Assembly: GCA_036362985.1 (NCBI GenBank)
Contig: JAYGXS010000004.1
Location: 6,541,711-6,605,710 of the forward strand
Direction: 5' to 3'
Source: Ligula intestinalis
Lineage: Eukaryota > Platyhelminthes > Cestoda > Diphyllobothriidea > Diphyllobothriidae
DNA length: 64,000 nucleotides
Part shown: positions 46,738 to 56,935 of the stretch, in pieces
How the letters are laid out: every line of letters begins with the position of its first letter
Numbering within the stretch: the stretch's first letter is position 1
Position numbers and translations under genes: made by a program
The notes under the pieces: model-generated
The model's database searches: none
Told to the model about the DNA's origin: nothing
What the model saw: only the letters and a program-made list of their open reading frames with translations

Positions 46738-46960
46738 TACCCGAACACATGACAGCAGTACGAAAAAAGGACACCAATTCTGAAGCCGCGGCTCATATGA
46801 CGAGGACTGGCTACACCTTCAAGTAAGATGAGGCCAACATCCTCGCGGGATGTAATAATCACGTAAATCGCAAAATGCCTGAGTCGTACTTTACGGGCCC
46901 CATATTTTTAAGTGCAAGGACTTCCCTAATTCATATTCAGTGGTGGATCTTAGTTTGGTT
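46738..46960 (+). pseudogene. PLE GIY-YIG endonuclease fragment
   Basis: The frame from 46743 reads EHMTAVRKKDTNSEAAAHMT, RTGYTFK, a stop (46824-46826), DEANILAGCNNHVNRKM and ESYFTGP. A shift then gives FKCKDFPNSYSVV. H-x-x-TGYTF...DEA-IL and ESxFTGP-SINKCKDLPxxYSV are the C-terminal half of a PLE endonuclease, including the conserved glutamate of the ES motif. The GIY and YIG strands are missing. Confidence 0.75.
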
Positions 46961-47139
46961 ATGGCAATAACTTACTCAAATAGCGCGCAAGCATTTACAT
47001 TTACATTTTACATTTTAGTATGGTAGGTTACAGCATGGTAGCAAGTGCATAATTTGCAGTGGTTGACGGTTTTAAGCCAAAATATACACTTGCAATATAG
47101 GTTTAGGCATACAGACAAACAAAAAATGAATTTCTCGTA

Positions 47140-47225
47140 GCTAGAACCCGTTTCTGATGCTGACTTCGAGAATGGACACGAAACGTCAGACTAATGACAT
47201 TCTTGTTCCCGCCGTCGTGTTTATT
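47140..47225 (+). mobile_element. PLE terminal repeat, 3' copy, with hammerhead-like motif
   Basis: CTGATGC (47154-47160) replaces CTGATGA. A poor stem, then GAAACGTC (47180-47187), AGACTAATGACAT and TTGTTCCCGCCGTCGTG follow. It sits about 190 bp after the endonuclease remnant in the expected orientation. The pair with 46001-46060 suggests a roughly 1.2-kb PLE remnant with a terminal repeat at each end. Confidence 0.6.
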
Positions 47226-47616
47226 TCTTCTCAAGGAAGTTTATCTGTAAAGGCCAATTGAAAAAATTGAAAACAATTTTTTCCTCCAATTCCCGTGATG
47301 AATTGTCCAGCGAACAGAAAAGCGCATATGACCGAAGTAAGTTATTTCGTATAAACTGGAAGGCAGGCATCCCAAGAAATGTAATTTTAAGCAAAGGCGT
47401 CCCGCAATGGTTAACCCAGAGACTTTGTGCGCCAATGCATGAGACAACAAATAATCCAAAAAAAGGAACCATATAGTTCCACTGAGGTGCCCAAAACAAA
47501 CACACGGCGAGTCCTTCCTGATGTAAGGAATGTGTCTGAACTCGTTTAAAGAAATTTGCGGAAATACCAAATAAAAGGGGCGCATAAACCGATGGCTACT
47601 TTACGCACTTAGCTAG

Positions 47617-47935
47617 TACGCCCTAAGGATAGGGTTGCCTACCTCGATAAGAAAGAAGCCATCTACAATATACCACGTGAAGCTATTGACATGGAATATT
47701 GTGGCCAAACAGGAATATCCGTCTCCACACGCATCCACAGGCACAAATTGGCAGTGAAGAGACGTGACCATTTGTCCGAAGTGGCTATGCATTGCCTTGA
47801 CACAGGACACACTTTTGCATGGGATAAAACACGCATCGTTGGAGTTTGCCCCTCCAGAAAGGTTGGGCATTGCTTGAGGCCATGCACTCCAAAGATTCAT
47901 GCATAAACCGGGGTATCGGGTTGACTGGAATGTAG
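47617..47935 (+). pseudogene. PLE GIY-YIG endonuclease fragment
   Basis: PKDRVAYLDKKEAIYNIP gives the PKD motif and the GIY strand (AIYNIP), then MEYCGQTG (YIG strand), RIHRHKLAVKRRDHLSEVAM, DTGHTFAWDKTRIVG. A frameshift near 47875 gives EAMHSKDSCINRG and a stop at 47933-47935. This is one of the two most complete endonuclease domains here. The catalytic-type arginine/histidine region (RIHRH) and the EAMHS glutamate are present but in different frames. The RT part is absent. Confidence 0.8.
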
Positions 47936-48206
47936 AAAGCAGCTCAAAGACAGGTGGAAGAGACTACAGCTGACAACTATGGGCCAACATGAACCGCAAT
48001 TACCGCCTACACCGGATAACCGAGACTGACCCCGGACCGATCCAAATTACAGTTGCCAATTAGCCATTACGCCATTGCGACTGTTAGTTATGTCCACCAC
48101 GATGTGACGCAAATTGCAACTATCAATTAGCACCTACAATACATAACTATAAAACTGTACCATCACTGTGAATAGTTAACTGTTCTTTGCATATTTTTTC
48201 TCCAGT

Positions 48207-48243
48207 CTGATGATGACCTGGGGATGGACTTTCGAAAATTTTC
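48207..48243 (+). ncRNA. Hammerhead-like motif, AATT variant
   Basis: CTGATGA (48207-48213), one T, a loosely paired stem, then GAAAATTTTC (48234-48243). The palindrome here is AAATTT rather than ACGT, followed by C. It lies about 270 bp after the endonuclease stop at 47935. The motif at 57908-57930 is of the same subtype. Confidence 0.45.
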
Positions 48244-48479
48244 CGAATAAATTTAGTCATTTTCCCAAAGAACGCCTTTCCTTGAAATAGTAAGTTATGA
48301 CGCGTCAGAGGTCGTAAGATGCTGAAATTACAACGTTTGCTGATATAATATAATAAGGAAGCAGGTACACTGCATACGTTTTTTTGTGTGTGAATCGTGG
48401 TGTGGATCGTATTTGTGTGTGTATACGGCCCTGCTTGCACAAATGCTGATGTGCCTATATGTTTCAAGAGGGACAGGTC

Positions 48480-49235
48480 ACAACGCGGCGCCCGCAGACG
48501 GCTTCACCGGTCCTGTCAGTCACTGCACCCATCCTGCCTCAGACAAGTGACCGGCTCGGATGGATGCCTAATGCTAGAGGTGGGAGATAGAGTTCGATCC
48601 ACGATTCAGCGCTTTTGTTCCTCATTTAGAGCTATCACAGTGGGCTAAAAGCGGGTGACCTGACGAGTTGCCAACTGCCAGGATAACTCGCACCACGCGG
48701 CCAGCTCAGTGTGTTTTGCTTGACAAGAGGACTGCTAGTCATATTGTTATGTGACCTTTCAAGCATACTCACTTAGCTGGCATTCGAGCCAGGTGTTGTG
48801 GCAAGTTAAAGGACGGCTCCGGTTGCGTCGGCCACCTGCACATCCTCTCGTTTCCAGTGTTCTTGACTTTGTCTTGACACCAGGCCCATAGTTGGGGACT
48901 TGTGCAGAGGGTGAGGTATATATGGCTCAAGCGCAAGTCACCAGCCCTGTTCTACCCTGCTGGAGGGCACGCAGTGGATCTCATCAAAACTGACGCTCAG
49001 CGCGTAGTAGATGCATCGGACGAACGGCGATCGTGCTTTTTGCTGCGTTTATATACCAACTACCAAGCATAGAGAACATGGTGGCGCGCATAGGTGCAGG
49101 CTCATGCCGCAGCAACCACTGCCGGCGCCCGATCAGGTCTTTGCTTTCCTTGTTCACTCAGAACACTAGACCTAAGGTGGTGAGGGAGGAGGGAGTGTGG
49201 TAGATACCACGCTGGTCTACTATCATCATAAACGA
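48480..49235 (+). repeat. GC-rich dispersed repeat, copy 1
   Basis: The right half matches 62258-62400 in the same orientation: TAGGTGCAGGCTCATGCCGC (49091-49110), CAACCACTGC, and GTGTGGTAGAT with CACG near 49196-49212. The block stands out by GC content. 48540-48610 includes GTTCGATCCACG, which could be a B box. The left limit is approximate and no protein motif is seen. Confidence 0.5.
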
Positions 49236-49318
49236 TGTCACGCACAAGTCGCCGGCTTTGCGTTCGACCTCTTGTGGGTCGCATGGGTAAGCATCATCAG
49301 ATTAGGTGTTCAAACGGC

Positions 49319-49504
49319 TGTATCTGTAGTAATAGTAGTATAAGTAGTGGTAGTAGTAGTAGTAGTAGTATAAGTAGTAGTATTATTAGTAGTAGTAGAA
49401 GTAGTATAAGTAGTAGTAGTAGTAGGAGTAGTAGTAGTAGTATTAGTAGTAGTAGTAGTAGGCGTAGTATTAGTAGTAGTAGTAAGAGTAGTAGCATTAG
49501 TAGA

Positions 49505-49535
<31 letters not shown>

Positions 49536-49885
49536 GAAGTAGTAGTAGAAATAGTTGTAGTAGTAGTAGTAGTAATAGTAGTAGAAATAGTAGTAGTAGT
49601 AGTATTAGTAGTAGTAGGAGTAGTAGTAGTAGGAGTAGTAGTAGTANNNNNNNNNNNNNNNNNNNNNNNNNNNNNNNNNNNNNNNNNNNNNNNNNNNNNN
49701 NNNNNNNNNNNNNNNNNNNNNNNNNNNNNNNNNNNNNNNNNNNNNNAGTAGTAGTAGTATTAGTAGTAGAAGTAGTAGTAGGAGTAGTAGTAGTAGTATT
49801 AGTAGTAGTAGTAATATTAGTAGTAGTAGAAGTAGCATTAGTAGTAGTAGTAGTAGTAGTAGTAGGAGTAGTAGTAGTATTAGTA

Positions 49886-49916
<31 letters not shown>

Positions 49917-50303
49917 GAGTAGTAGTAGTAGTAGTAGTAGAAGTAGAAGTAGTAGTAGTAGTAGAAATAGTAGTAGTAGTAGTAATATTAGTAGTAGTAG
50001 TAGTAGAAGTAGAAGTAGCAGAAATAGTAGTAGTAGTAGTAGTAGTAGTAATAGTAGTAGAAATAGTAGTAGTAGTAGTAGAAATAGTAGTAGTAGTAGT
50101 AGTAGAAATAGTAGATGTAGAAATAGTTGTAGTAGTAGTAGAAATAGTAGTAGAAATAGTAGTAGAAATACTAGTAGTAGTAGTAGTAGTAGAAATAGTA
50201 GTAGTAGTAGTAGAAATCGTAGTATTAGTAGTAGTAGTAATAGTAGTAGTAGTAGTAGAAATAGTAGTAGTAGTAATAGTAGTAGTAGTAGTAGTAGTAG
50301 AAA

Positions 50304-50359
<56 letters not shown>

Positions 50360-50447
50360 GTAGTAGTATTAGTAGTAGTAGTAGTTGTTGTAGTAGTAGT
50401 AGTAGTAGTAGTTGTAGTAGTAGAAATCGTAGTAGTAGTAGTAGTAT
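49319..50447 (+). repeat. Imperfect TAG/AGT triplet microsatellite, over 1 kb
   Basis: Continuous TAG (AGT, GTA) triplets with in-phase variants such as TAA, AGA, ATT, AGG and AGC. The assembly gap at 49647-49746 interrupts the array. Depending on the frame it reads as serine, valine, threonine, leucine or isoleucine homopolymers with few stops. This produces spurious frames of about 400 codons on both strands that should not be annotated as genes. True length is unknown. Confidence 0.95.
49647..49746. other. Assembly gap (100 N) inside the triplet array
   Basis: Exactly 100 N, a customary placeholder for a gap of unknown size. The flanks are the same TAG repeat, so the real array may be much longer. 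Confidence 0.95.
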
Positions 50448-50647
50448 GTGCGCTGAAACAACACGAAAAAGAGATCAACACACAACAGGCGTTATTCGGG
50501 TAACGCTCTTATAACATAGACCGAACATGATGGAAGCATGGCCACACGCGTACGTACAGTTTTACGCCGCCCCAGCTACCTCTGCTCGATTCTGTCTCTC
50601 TTCTCATGGACTATATCTGGCAAAGGCAAGATAAGTAGTGCACCTCA

Positions 50648-51150
50648 CATGCCCTAGGCCCGGCATTTTCTCTAACAGAAATGGTATTTTGGGGGGTTTT
50701 GGGGATATGGAAAAAGGAAAGGCTGTGAAGGAAATTTGTCGATGTTTGAAGTGAAAAAATGCAGTTGAATTTGTTTCCCGCGGCTGCTGGGAGTAAGTTT
50801 TTTCGCATTCAAATCAAAGGTGTGGGCGGCGTTTTGCGCCGCGCACTACACTAATCCAAGCCCAGAGCGGTAAGTTGCACCACAGGCAAGTCAAAGCAGA
50901 CGACCTGCTTATCACCATTTATATTTTTTCAGAAATTTTAAGAAACCTGCTATCGGATTATTCCGCAGTAGGTTCAACGATAATGCAGATAAGGAAAATC
51001 CAACGATATAAATCAACCGCATTTTTAAATACAATAAATTAAAAAGGCATATAGCATTTATCAAAGTATATTATACTACTTATTCGAAATTCTCATCCAT
51101 AAAGCCCCTAGGACCACCATTTCCTTAGGAAAAAATGCTGAAACTAAAGG
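50648..51150 (+). repeat. Dispersed 0.5-kb repeat, copy 1
   Basis: Matches 59148-59640 in the same orientation along its length: CCTAGgCCCgGCATTTT, TTTGGGGGG, AATgCAGTTGAATTTG, CCGCGGC, a GC-rich hairpin (GCGGCG 50826-50831 with CGCCGC 50837-50842), CACCATTT, CAGATAAGG and TAGCATTTA. It has no coding frame, terminal inverted repeat or A/B box. Probably a non-autonomous element or an old segmental copy. Confidence 0.8.
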
Positions 51151-51599
51151 TACACGAGCTCCACCACTTAAACTACTGTCCTGATACTGGAATTATGTGG
51201 GTGTAGGAATCGAAAGTGTAGCTGATACGATGCAAGTCTATTATCATTTAATTTAAATTTACACGCAAGTCATCGTCCCTACATTACCCTGTTGTGTAGC
51301 AAACTGCAGACATCATCAAAATCGAAGGTTTGACGGCCGATGGTACTAAGACAGTGAACTACGCGTGGATTTGTACAAAGAGACTTGCGCTACATCTATC
51401 ATACTCCCTTTTCTCTCACCCACCCGTACTCGGTGTCAAAAAATACTCAGGATGGTCAAAAACGGGATCGAGAGTCTGCGTGGATGGATTCGCCAAGCCT
51501 GACTCTGATCCACCGGAGAGGGACTGCCGAAAAGGCCCCGGACGGCTGGTGCCATAGCCTGCGCCTACGCTTGCCCATAACGCTACCTCCATTTACACT

Positions 51600-51990
51600 A
51601 TTTTTATGGGAGTGCGGTTCAAATAACGCCTGTCACGTCCTGATATGGCCACCGTGTTTGCCAAGTGCAGACTTTCGTTTTCACAACGAGTCCTCGGTGC
51701 CTGGAACGGACTGCCTGAGGAGGTCGTAATGGTGAACCCCACAGATGCATTCCAACGAAAACTGGATGGACATTTACTTAACAGATACCGTTAATATGCA
51801 CAAGTAAGCCGTAGTCATCTACGCAAAGGCAAAACCTGCGGATAAAACTTGTACATATGTATATTTTACGAAATATTTTACAGTAACATATTCGATGTTG
51901 GATATTTTATTCATTACAGTTTTCAATAGGGTCTTCAAAGGAATTTCCTACTACCCTAAATATACTGAACTATACTAAACTATCTACCAA
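51600..51990 (+). mobile_element. CR1-like LINE 3' end
   Basis: The frame 51624-51794 encodes SFSQRVLGAWNGLPEEVV, then PTDAFQRKLDGHLLNR and a stop at 51792-51794. The FSQRV..WN.LP.EVV...AF...LD pattern is the familiar C-terminus of CR1/Jockey-type LINE polyproteins. The 3' untranslated tail to about 51990 includes TTTTCAATAGGGTCTTCAAA, shared with 20661-20680. Upstream RT sequence (51330-51600) is not readable with confidence. Confidence 0.75.
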
Positions 51991-54335
51991 GAAGCCGGTT
52001 TATGAGACAAAACTACATTTAGCAACTATAACGTCAGACTCCTTATCATACAGACCGTCGTTGGATGATCTCATGTCACCGTACTGAGAATAATGGTTTT
52101 AAACCTTAGATGGACACCGGAGTTAAAGCGCGTTTGTGGAGAATAATAATAGATCTCTGAGTGTTCGATTAAAAATTTACGACGGCGTTAAGTAATTAAT
52201 AAAGCCAAGATATGCAATGGCTAAGTCACACCTGGGCGCCTTTTTATGAAGAAAAAGGTGCGGATTATAACTGGTCGTAGAGCAGCCTACCCAAAAATTT
52301 CCTCGTCCCAGCCTGGTAAAAACCGAGATTATATGGCGTCAGACTGAGCCGAGAGAAATAAGGTGCCAGAGAATGCTGCGATTAGGCCTAAAGTAAATCA
52401 TTCAGTGAAACTCAAAAGAGCATCTAAAAACTGTTTCTACGAAAGGACTTTAGAGTATGTTGGCATGAAGTTTTACAATTTGAGTGGTTCTGACAACTCT
52501 CGAAGCATCAGGGAACATCGATTCTTTGATGGCGTCATCAATAAAATGCAATGTAGGTCATACTAGTTATGTGGAGGGGGCTCTTGTTCGAAACATTGAG
52601 CTAACTGCAAACTCACGTACTCTTCTGAATTGGTATTCAACTGCAGTCACTGGCTACACAAAAAAGGAAATTGTTAATGCACGCGGTGGAAGATTGGAAT
52701 CTTTCGTAGTGTGATTAGCTATCCAGACAGTATTTTAAGCTGCTTTTTTTCAAATCTCAGTGAAGCGTGGGCGTAAAAGTGAACGTGGTGGTGTCGTTTA
52801 GTCTGCGATGTCCCGTTCTTATTAATTCTTATGGTGCGTCACAGACTTGATACTTTATTAGAAGAGTACCATTCGACGCTGTATAATTTTCAATTAGGAT
52901 GTTGAAGTACACCAAATTCGTGCGAGTGACGAAGATCAAAAACCTTGTCTTAAAATTTGCTAAATTAACTTAGACTGGATTATAAATTCAAGTAATTAAG
53001 GGACGCAGGTGCAGACGAGTTTACGACAACCTAAAAAACATTAAATTTTTGAATAGAAACGGCAGGACGCTTAGTTTTCCGTGCGAACCCGGTCAATAAT
53101 GCGCACTTATAACTGGAGCTCATTTTTGGATTAAGTGGACGAATAAAATATTATTAATCAGGCGGTGGATGTCTCTTAATAGGGTAGAATTTTTTATTCA
53201 GGATATTTAACTATAGCGTCATAAAACAAAACATCCACGTGAGTGCAAAACAACTTCAGTCAAAGAGAACTAAAAAATACGGACAAAGAACTTACATTTT
53301 CTCGCAAGCAGCACGATATAGGATGTGCAAACTCGAGTCCCATCTGATGTCCGTTTTCATAACTCTTCATAATTTTTATTATATAATTATTTCCTTAACC
53401 CTCCGTTCCCTATTTCCTTAACATCTGCACCAGAATCTATAAATTAAATGAATATGCAGATTTTCTTTGTCTTCTACAAACCCCTGTAAGTTACATTGCC
53501 TCCATTCAGTAATGTGCCTATTTTAAAAGCATAAAAGCATATTATTGCAAACCTCCATTCTCCATTCCTATTGCACACGAAATTAAAACAGACGCCATTA
53601 CTTACATGCAACTATGTTATTTTATGCGCACTACTACAAATCTGAATCTGCTTTGCCGTATTTGACCTTTACCTTGCTGCAATCAAGCAAGCTAGATTAT
53701 GTGGCATAAATCGCCTGTCGCACTTCCTATGCAACTCGAATTTGGCATTCCTTACAATAAGCAGACCAAGTTTTGTTCATTTCTACAACAATACGCATCG
53801 CACGGCTTTGCATTCAAAAAAAGGGAAATATTTCCGCGTTCCAAGCACAGAATGCTTAGTGACTTGGGTTTTTTTCGTGCGAATGAAAACAACACTTCCT
53901 CTATCGGGTTCATATATTTCTAAGCAAACTCTCCGCAAAAACTATTTCAAAGCCTTGATTGGAGTTTGTTGAATATGTTTCAGATGAAAAGTTACTACTC
54001 AGATAAGACTGCAAAATTTGGCCTCTTGGAGAATAACTCTTAATAAAAGCATACATACTGGTTGTTTATTACACGACTGAGCACCTTCTCAGGCACTTGT
54101 GTAATTTGCGGTAAAAAATGCATGTACAGTTCAATGTTACGTGGTCTTCGCAGCAACTGTTGTAAGTATTTCGTTGTCGAGGTGCACATATGTTAGTGCT
54201 CGCACTCACTTCATTACCTATTTAGTTCTCCTAAAATATGAAAATTCAAAGATTAGCACTGTGTTTCGTTAGCGGCTGTTAAACGTTCATCAACGAATCT
54301 CAATATCTTCCGAACTAACTTGACAAGACTACGAG
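51991..54335. other. Anonymous DNA
   Basis: 52363-52714 holds two overlapping frames of 67 and 76 codons, and 53699-53972 two more. None has a family motif. No PLE or SINE word was found. Confidence 0.4.
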
Positions 54336-54490
54336 GTTGTGGCCCAATTGCTAGAGCGTAAGAATTCAATCAAAAAGGTAGCGACGTCGGGCCTCGGTTG
54401 TTGCACCACTTGGGGTTGGGTATGAATAGCTGACAACGGCCTAAAAGCCAGAAATGGCACTTCTAGCTTCCCTTGTCTTTGTCGGCGATA
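54336..54490 (+). repeat. tRNA-derived SINE, family 2, copy 2
   Basis: A clear A box (TGGCCCAATTGCTAGAGCG, 54340-54358) is followed by a decayed B box region and the family body: GGTAGCGACGTCGGGCC, TTGCACCACTTGGGGTTGGG, AAAAGCCAGAAATGGC, TTCCCTTGTCTTTGTCGG. The last blocks match 24081-24121. The better-kept A box here and the better-kept B box at 24029 complement each other. Confidence 0.65.
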
Positions 54491-54968
54491 CAATCTGCTT
54501 AAGACTACTAGCCGCTACAGCTGCTGTCAGGGTCCAAAAATGAGACTCAGAGCAGAGCAGGACAGCTTATTCCGTTAGTTGTCAATGAACGTTCAACACC
54601 GAATGTATAATTATGTGAACATTTGACTATATATTGATGGGAGCGTTTACATCCCGGGAATATTAAAAAGCGGGGAAGGCAAAGGCTATTTAATTGTCAG
54701 AATTATTTAAACGACGTTCAAAATACTCACATATTTGCCAAGTTCTGATTTCTATGGAAGATCGCAGTAGCTAAAAGTACCCTAAGATCCCAATCGGTAC
54801 ATGCACAACCATTCCTCTATGAAACTTGATAAAACATCAATTGGAGCATAATCCCTGGGTTCTTAGTTCTGCCTGCCTGTTTGAAAGGTAAGAATACCAT
54901 TTTGAGAGTGTTTATAACCAAACTTACGACCTAAAGCCCGTCTTCCAAGACATTACCTAGCACTGTAA
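54491..54968. other. Anonymous DNA
   Basis: No feature recognised before the PLE target-site duplication. Confidence 0.4.
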
Positions 54969-55019
54969 ATACAGACTTATTCTGAATGGTCGAGAATATG
55001 TGAGGCCCAGATAACTTGA

Positions 55020-55063
55020 TAGAAGAAGTTAAGTCGTTCTCTGGGACCAGGAGTGTATTTGTC
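55020..55063 (+). repeat. PLE terminal-repeat arm (3' side)
   Basis: Begins TAGAAGAAGTTAAGTCGTTC and continues through GGGACCAGGAGTGTATTTG. It is the inverted partner of 56138-56181. The same GGGACCA..GTATATTT words adjoin the motif at 176-240, so this is terminal-repeat sequence and not RT coding sequence. Confidence 0.85.
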
Positions 55064-55064
55064 C

Positions 55065-55098
55065 GACGTTTCGAACTCTCCCGCGAGCTCATTGTCAA
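55065..55098 (-). ncRNA. Hammerhead-like motif of the 1.2-kb PLE
   Basis: Minus strand: TTGACAA (core, with the leading C and the G of GA changed), one T, the stem GAGCTC / GAGAGTTC around GCGG, then GAAACGTC (55072-55065). Stem II and the GAAACGTC box are intact but the CTGANGA box is not, so the copy is probably inactive. Confidence 0.55.
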
Positions 55099-55129
55099 GG
55101 AATGAAAAAACGTAAAGCTCACAGTGTAA

Positions 55130-55918
55130 TTAAGTCAGTTCCGCTGAGATTGACCTCTGCCCTTGACCTTTGCCCTCGATCTGCTCGCGCAACGGGAGGT
55201 AGGCCTCAGGAAGCTTGACATGCCTGTTAATTGAGCCCGCGCGTGAATGCCAGGATTCCTGCAGCAGGCGTGACGTTCGGTCGTCTGACCGACCCAGTAT
55301 TCGCACGTTTTCGAAGTCGAAGCTGTGCCCTGGCTTGGATGCGTGGGCGGCCACCAGGGAATTCTTGTCGTTCCGTTGCATGGTGAGGTCATGCTGGTGC
55401 ATTCTCGTGAGGACCCGTTTGCCGGTTTCACCAACATAATTGGCTGGCCCAAAAAGGCAGTCAATACGGTAAATGACACCGGACTTTTCATTAACGGGTA
55501 CTGGGTCCTTGGGCCGCATAAGTTGCCTGCGGATTGTTGCTTCCGGTCTGTGAGCAACGCCAATCCCAAATTCGCTCACCAATCGAGCGAATTCTTCAGA
55601 AACACCAGCAATATACGGTATTTCTCGCCAGCGTGTTGTTTCTGGTTGTCCTGTTGGTTTTCTTTGTTTGGCTCGTCGCCTGCATTTTTCGACGAAGGCA
55701 CCAGGATAGCCATTCAGTGTGAAGAGTTTCTTGAGATGCTGGGCCTCGGCCTTCTTGTCAGCTGGTTCGCTGCAGTGAGTTTCTACACGACGATAGAGCG
55801 TTCGCACGCAGCTACGCTTGTGCGAGACGGGATGGTTGCTGAGGTAACTCAGGATGCGAGAGGTTTTCGTCGCCTTCCTGTAAATTGTTGTTTTGAGTTC
55901 CCACCATCTTTTCTGCAC
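55130..55918 (-). pseudogene. PLE linker and GIY-YIG endonuclease
   Basis: The longest real coding remnant here, 262 codons open. It continues the RT (TTIYRKATKTSRILSYLSNH, residues 10-29), then a basic linker, FTLNGYP (66-72), PYIAGVSEEF (101-110), RRQLMRPKDPV (130-140) and GVIYRID (147-153, the GIY strand). NYVGETGKR follows (160-168, the YIG strand), then TRMHQHDLTM (171-180), SLVAAHASKPGH (187-198), and ESWHSR (221-226) with the conserved glutamate. The tail is SINRHVKLPEAY. PLE endonucleases nick target DNA for target-primed reverse transcription. All catalytic-type residues of the endonuclease are present in one frame. The first codons overlap the RT frame, with a one-base frameshift near 55895. 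Confidence 0.9.
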
Positions 55919-56137
55919 ACCAGCACGTTGAGGAACGGCAACTGGCTATCTTTTTCTTCCTCCATCGTGAACTGGATGTCGGGGAAGATCGAGTTCAGAT
56001 TGTCTGTAAAATCCTCAATCTTGTCTCGATGAATGATGACAAACGTGTCATCAACATACCAAACCCACAATCGTGGTCGATTATGTTCGAAAGCCAGTGC
56101 CTCCAGTCGTTGTAGTACTGCTTTGGCGATCAGGTCA
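55895..56137 (-). pseudogene. PLE reverse transcriptase C-terminal part
   Basis: Minus-strand frame SDLIAKAVLQRLEALAFEHN, then WVWYVDDTFVIIH, where YVDD is the RT catalytic box, then FTDNLNSIFPDIQFTMEEE and LPFLNVLVCRKDGG. These are the palm and end of a PLE-type RT. Everything upstream (fingers and the first catalytic aspartate motif) is absent because the copy is 5'-truncated at 56137. There the sequence switches to an inverted terminal-repeat piece that happens to stay open for 15 codons. The frame is lost at about 55895 by a single-base change and resumes as 55130-55918. Confidence 0.88.
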
Positions 56138-56181
56138 GACAAATACACTCCTGGTCCCAGAAAACGACTTAACTTCTTCTA
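56138..56181 (-). repeat. Inverted terminal-repeat piece at the PLE 5' end
   Basis: Reverse complement of 55020-55063 with one mismatch. It lies between the target-site duplication and the truncation point in the RT. Partial inverted terminal repeats at 5'-truncated ends are a known peculiarity of Penelope-type insertions. Confidence 0.85.
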
Positions 56182-56496
56182 TACAGACTTATGAATTTCA
56201 CTTACTCGTACATGCCTGAAGAGGAGGCCAAGAAGCCGAGATTGCTGAAGATAACGCGTGTTAATAAGTCAAAACAGTTACGTGAGAACAGTGAAACCTT
56301 CGTAATTTGACCTGATAAATGAAAGGATGTTGTTATAATGAACAGATCAGACTACGTAAGGAAGATGCATACCAGAAATCAAGGAAAGTAGACAAGGAGA
56401 TGGATTGAATAATTGAAGATGTGGTACAGCTGACCGAGTGTTAACGTAGACTCCGCAGAGAACGTTTCATATGCGCCCATGATCTCGGATACCTCT

Positions 56497-56860
56497 GACC
56501 AGTGGACATCCCAAGTTTTATGTTTCTATCAAAGATCTTTAAGGATGGCTTGACAGTTTGTTCGATTTTGAGCATCCCCATTTCGAGTTATCATGCGATA
56601 GCACAGTATTTAGCAGATACACTCAAATCTTTACAGCACTGGCTGGCATCACGTAACTATCCAGACAAATTCGCATTTGCCGTCGACGTCAAAGAAGTGA
56701 ACTTAAACGGCATGACGATGCCCTCTCTAGAAGTCTCATCGTTGTTTGTAAAAACTTTCCAGGCACCAAGACGGTCGATTACATTTGCGAATTTACCCTG
56801 ACAGCCTAACAACTTATCGGAATATCGACAAATCCTTTAATAGGACTGTTGAGAAAACGA
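56497..56860 (+). pseudogene. Second PLE: reverse transcriptase N-terminal fragment
   Basis: Plus strand. IPSFMFLSKIFKDGLTVCSI corresponds to the PLE RT segment usually read as YGLPKIHKxGxPVRPI. Then come SSYHAIAQYLADTLKSLQ, and NLNGMTMPSLEVSSLFVK for the block with the first catalytic aspartate (SxDVxSLFTN). That aspartate is replaced by glutamate in SLEVSSLF. The frame then decays, with ICEFTLT and NNLSEYRQIL still readable to about 56855. It is a dead copy from a lineage different from the 1.2-kb insertion next door. Confidence 0.75.
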
Positions 56861-56861
56861 T

Positions 56862-56935
56862 TAGTCCATCGCTGGGACAATCATTTTAGTTGCCTGATGT
56901 TTTGAGATCAATCGCGGATTCGTCATCGGCGACAT
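56862..56935 (-). mobile_element. PLE terminal-repeat piece nested between parts of the second PLE
   Basis: Minus strand: CCGATGA (56929-56923), the stem GAATC / GATCTC, AAAACATC (56903-56896), then the family tail towards TTGTCCCAGCGATGG. It aligns closely with 38515-38590. It sits exactly where the second PLE loses its RT catalytic segment. Confidence 0.6.

Larger units (their letters stand above)
54969..56192 (-). mobile_element. 5'-truncated PLE insertion with target-site duplication
   Basis: A 1.2-kb minus-strand insertion bounded by a 12-bp direct duplication, ATACAGACTTAT (54969-54980 and 56181-56192). In element orientation it begins with a 43-bp inverted piece of terminal repeat (56180-56138), then the end of the RT with the catalytic YVDD, the linker, the GIY-YIG endonuclease, a stop at about 55130, a hammerhead-like motif (55098-55065) and the terminal repeat to 54981. 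The inverted piece matches 55020-55063 with a single mismatch over 44 positions. The short, near-identical arms and preserved duplication make this the youngest-looking PLE in the window, although the coding sequence carries a frameshift. Confidence 0.85.

Noticed and set aside
49235..50503. Open frames of 422 (plus) and 394 (minus) codons
   Set aside because: Both are translations of the TAG triplet array and run through the N gap; the products are serine, valine, threonine or leucine runs. They are not genes.
52490..52530. Another hammerhead-like motif (CTGACAACTCTCGAAGCATC)
   Set aside because: The stem II region is missing and the surrounding family words are absent; resemblance is probably chance.
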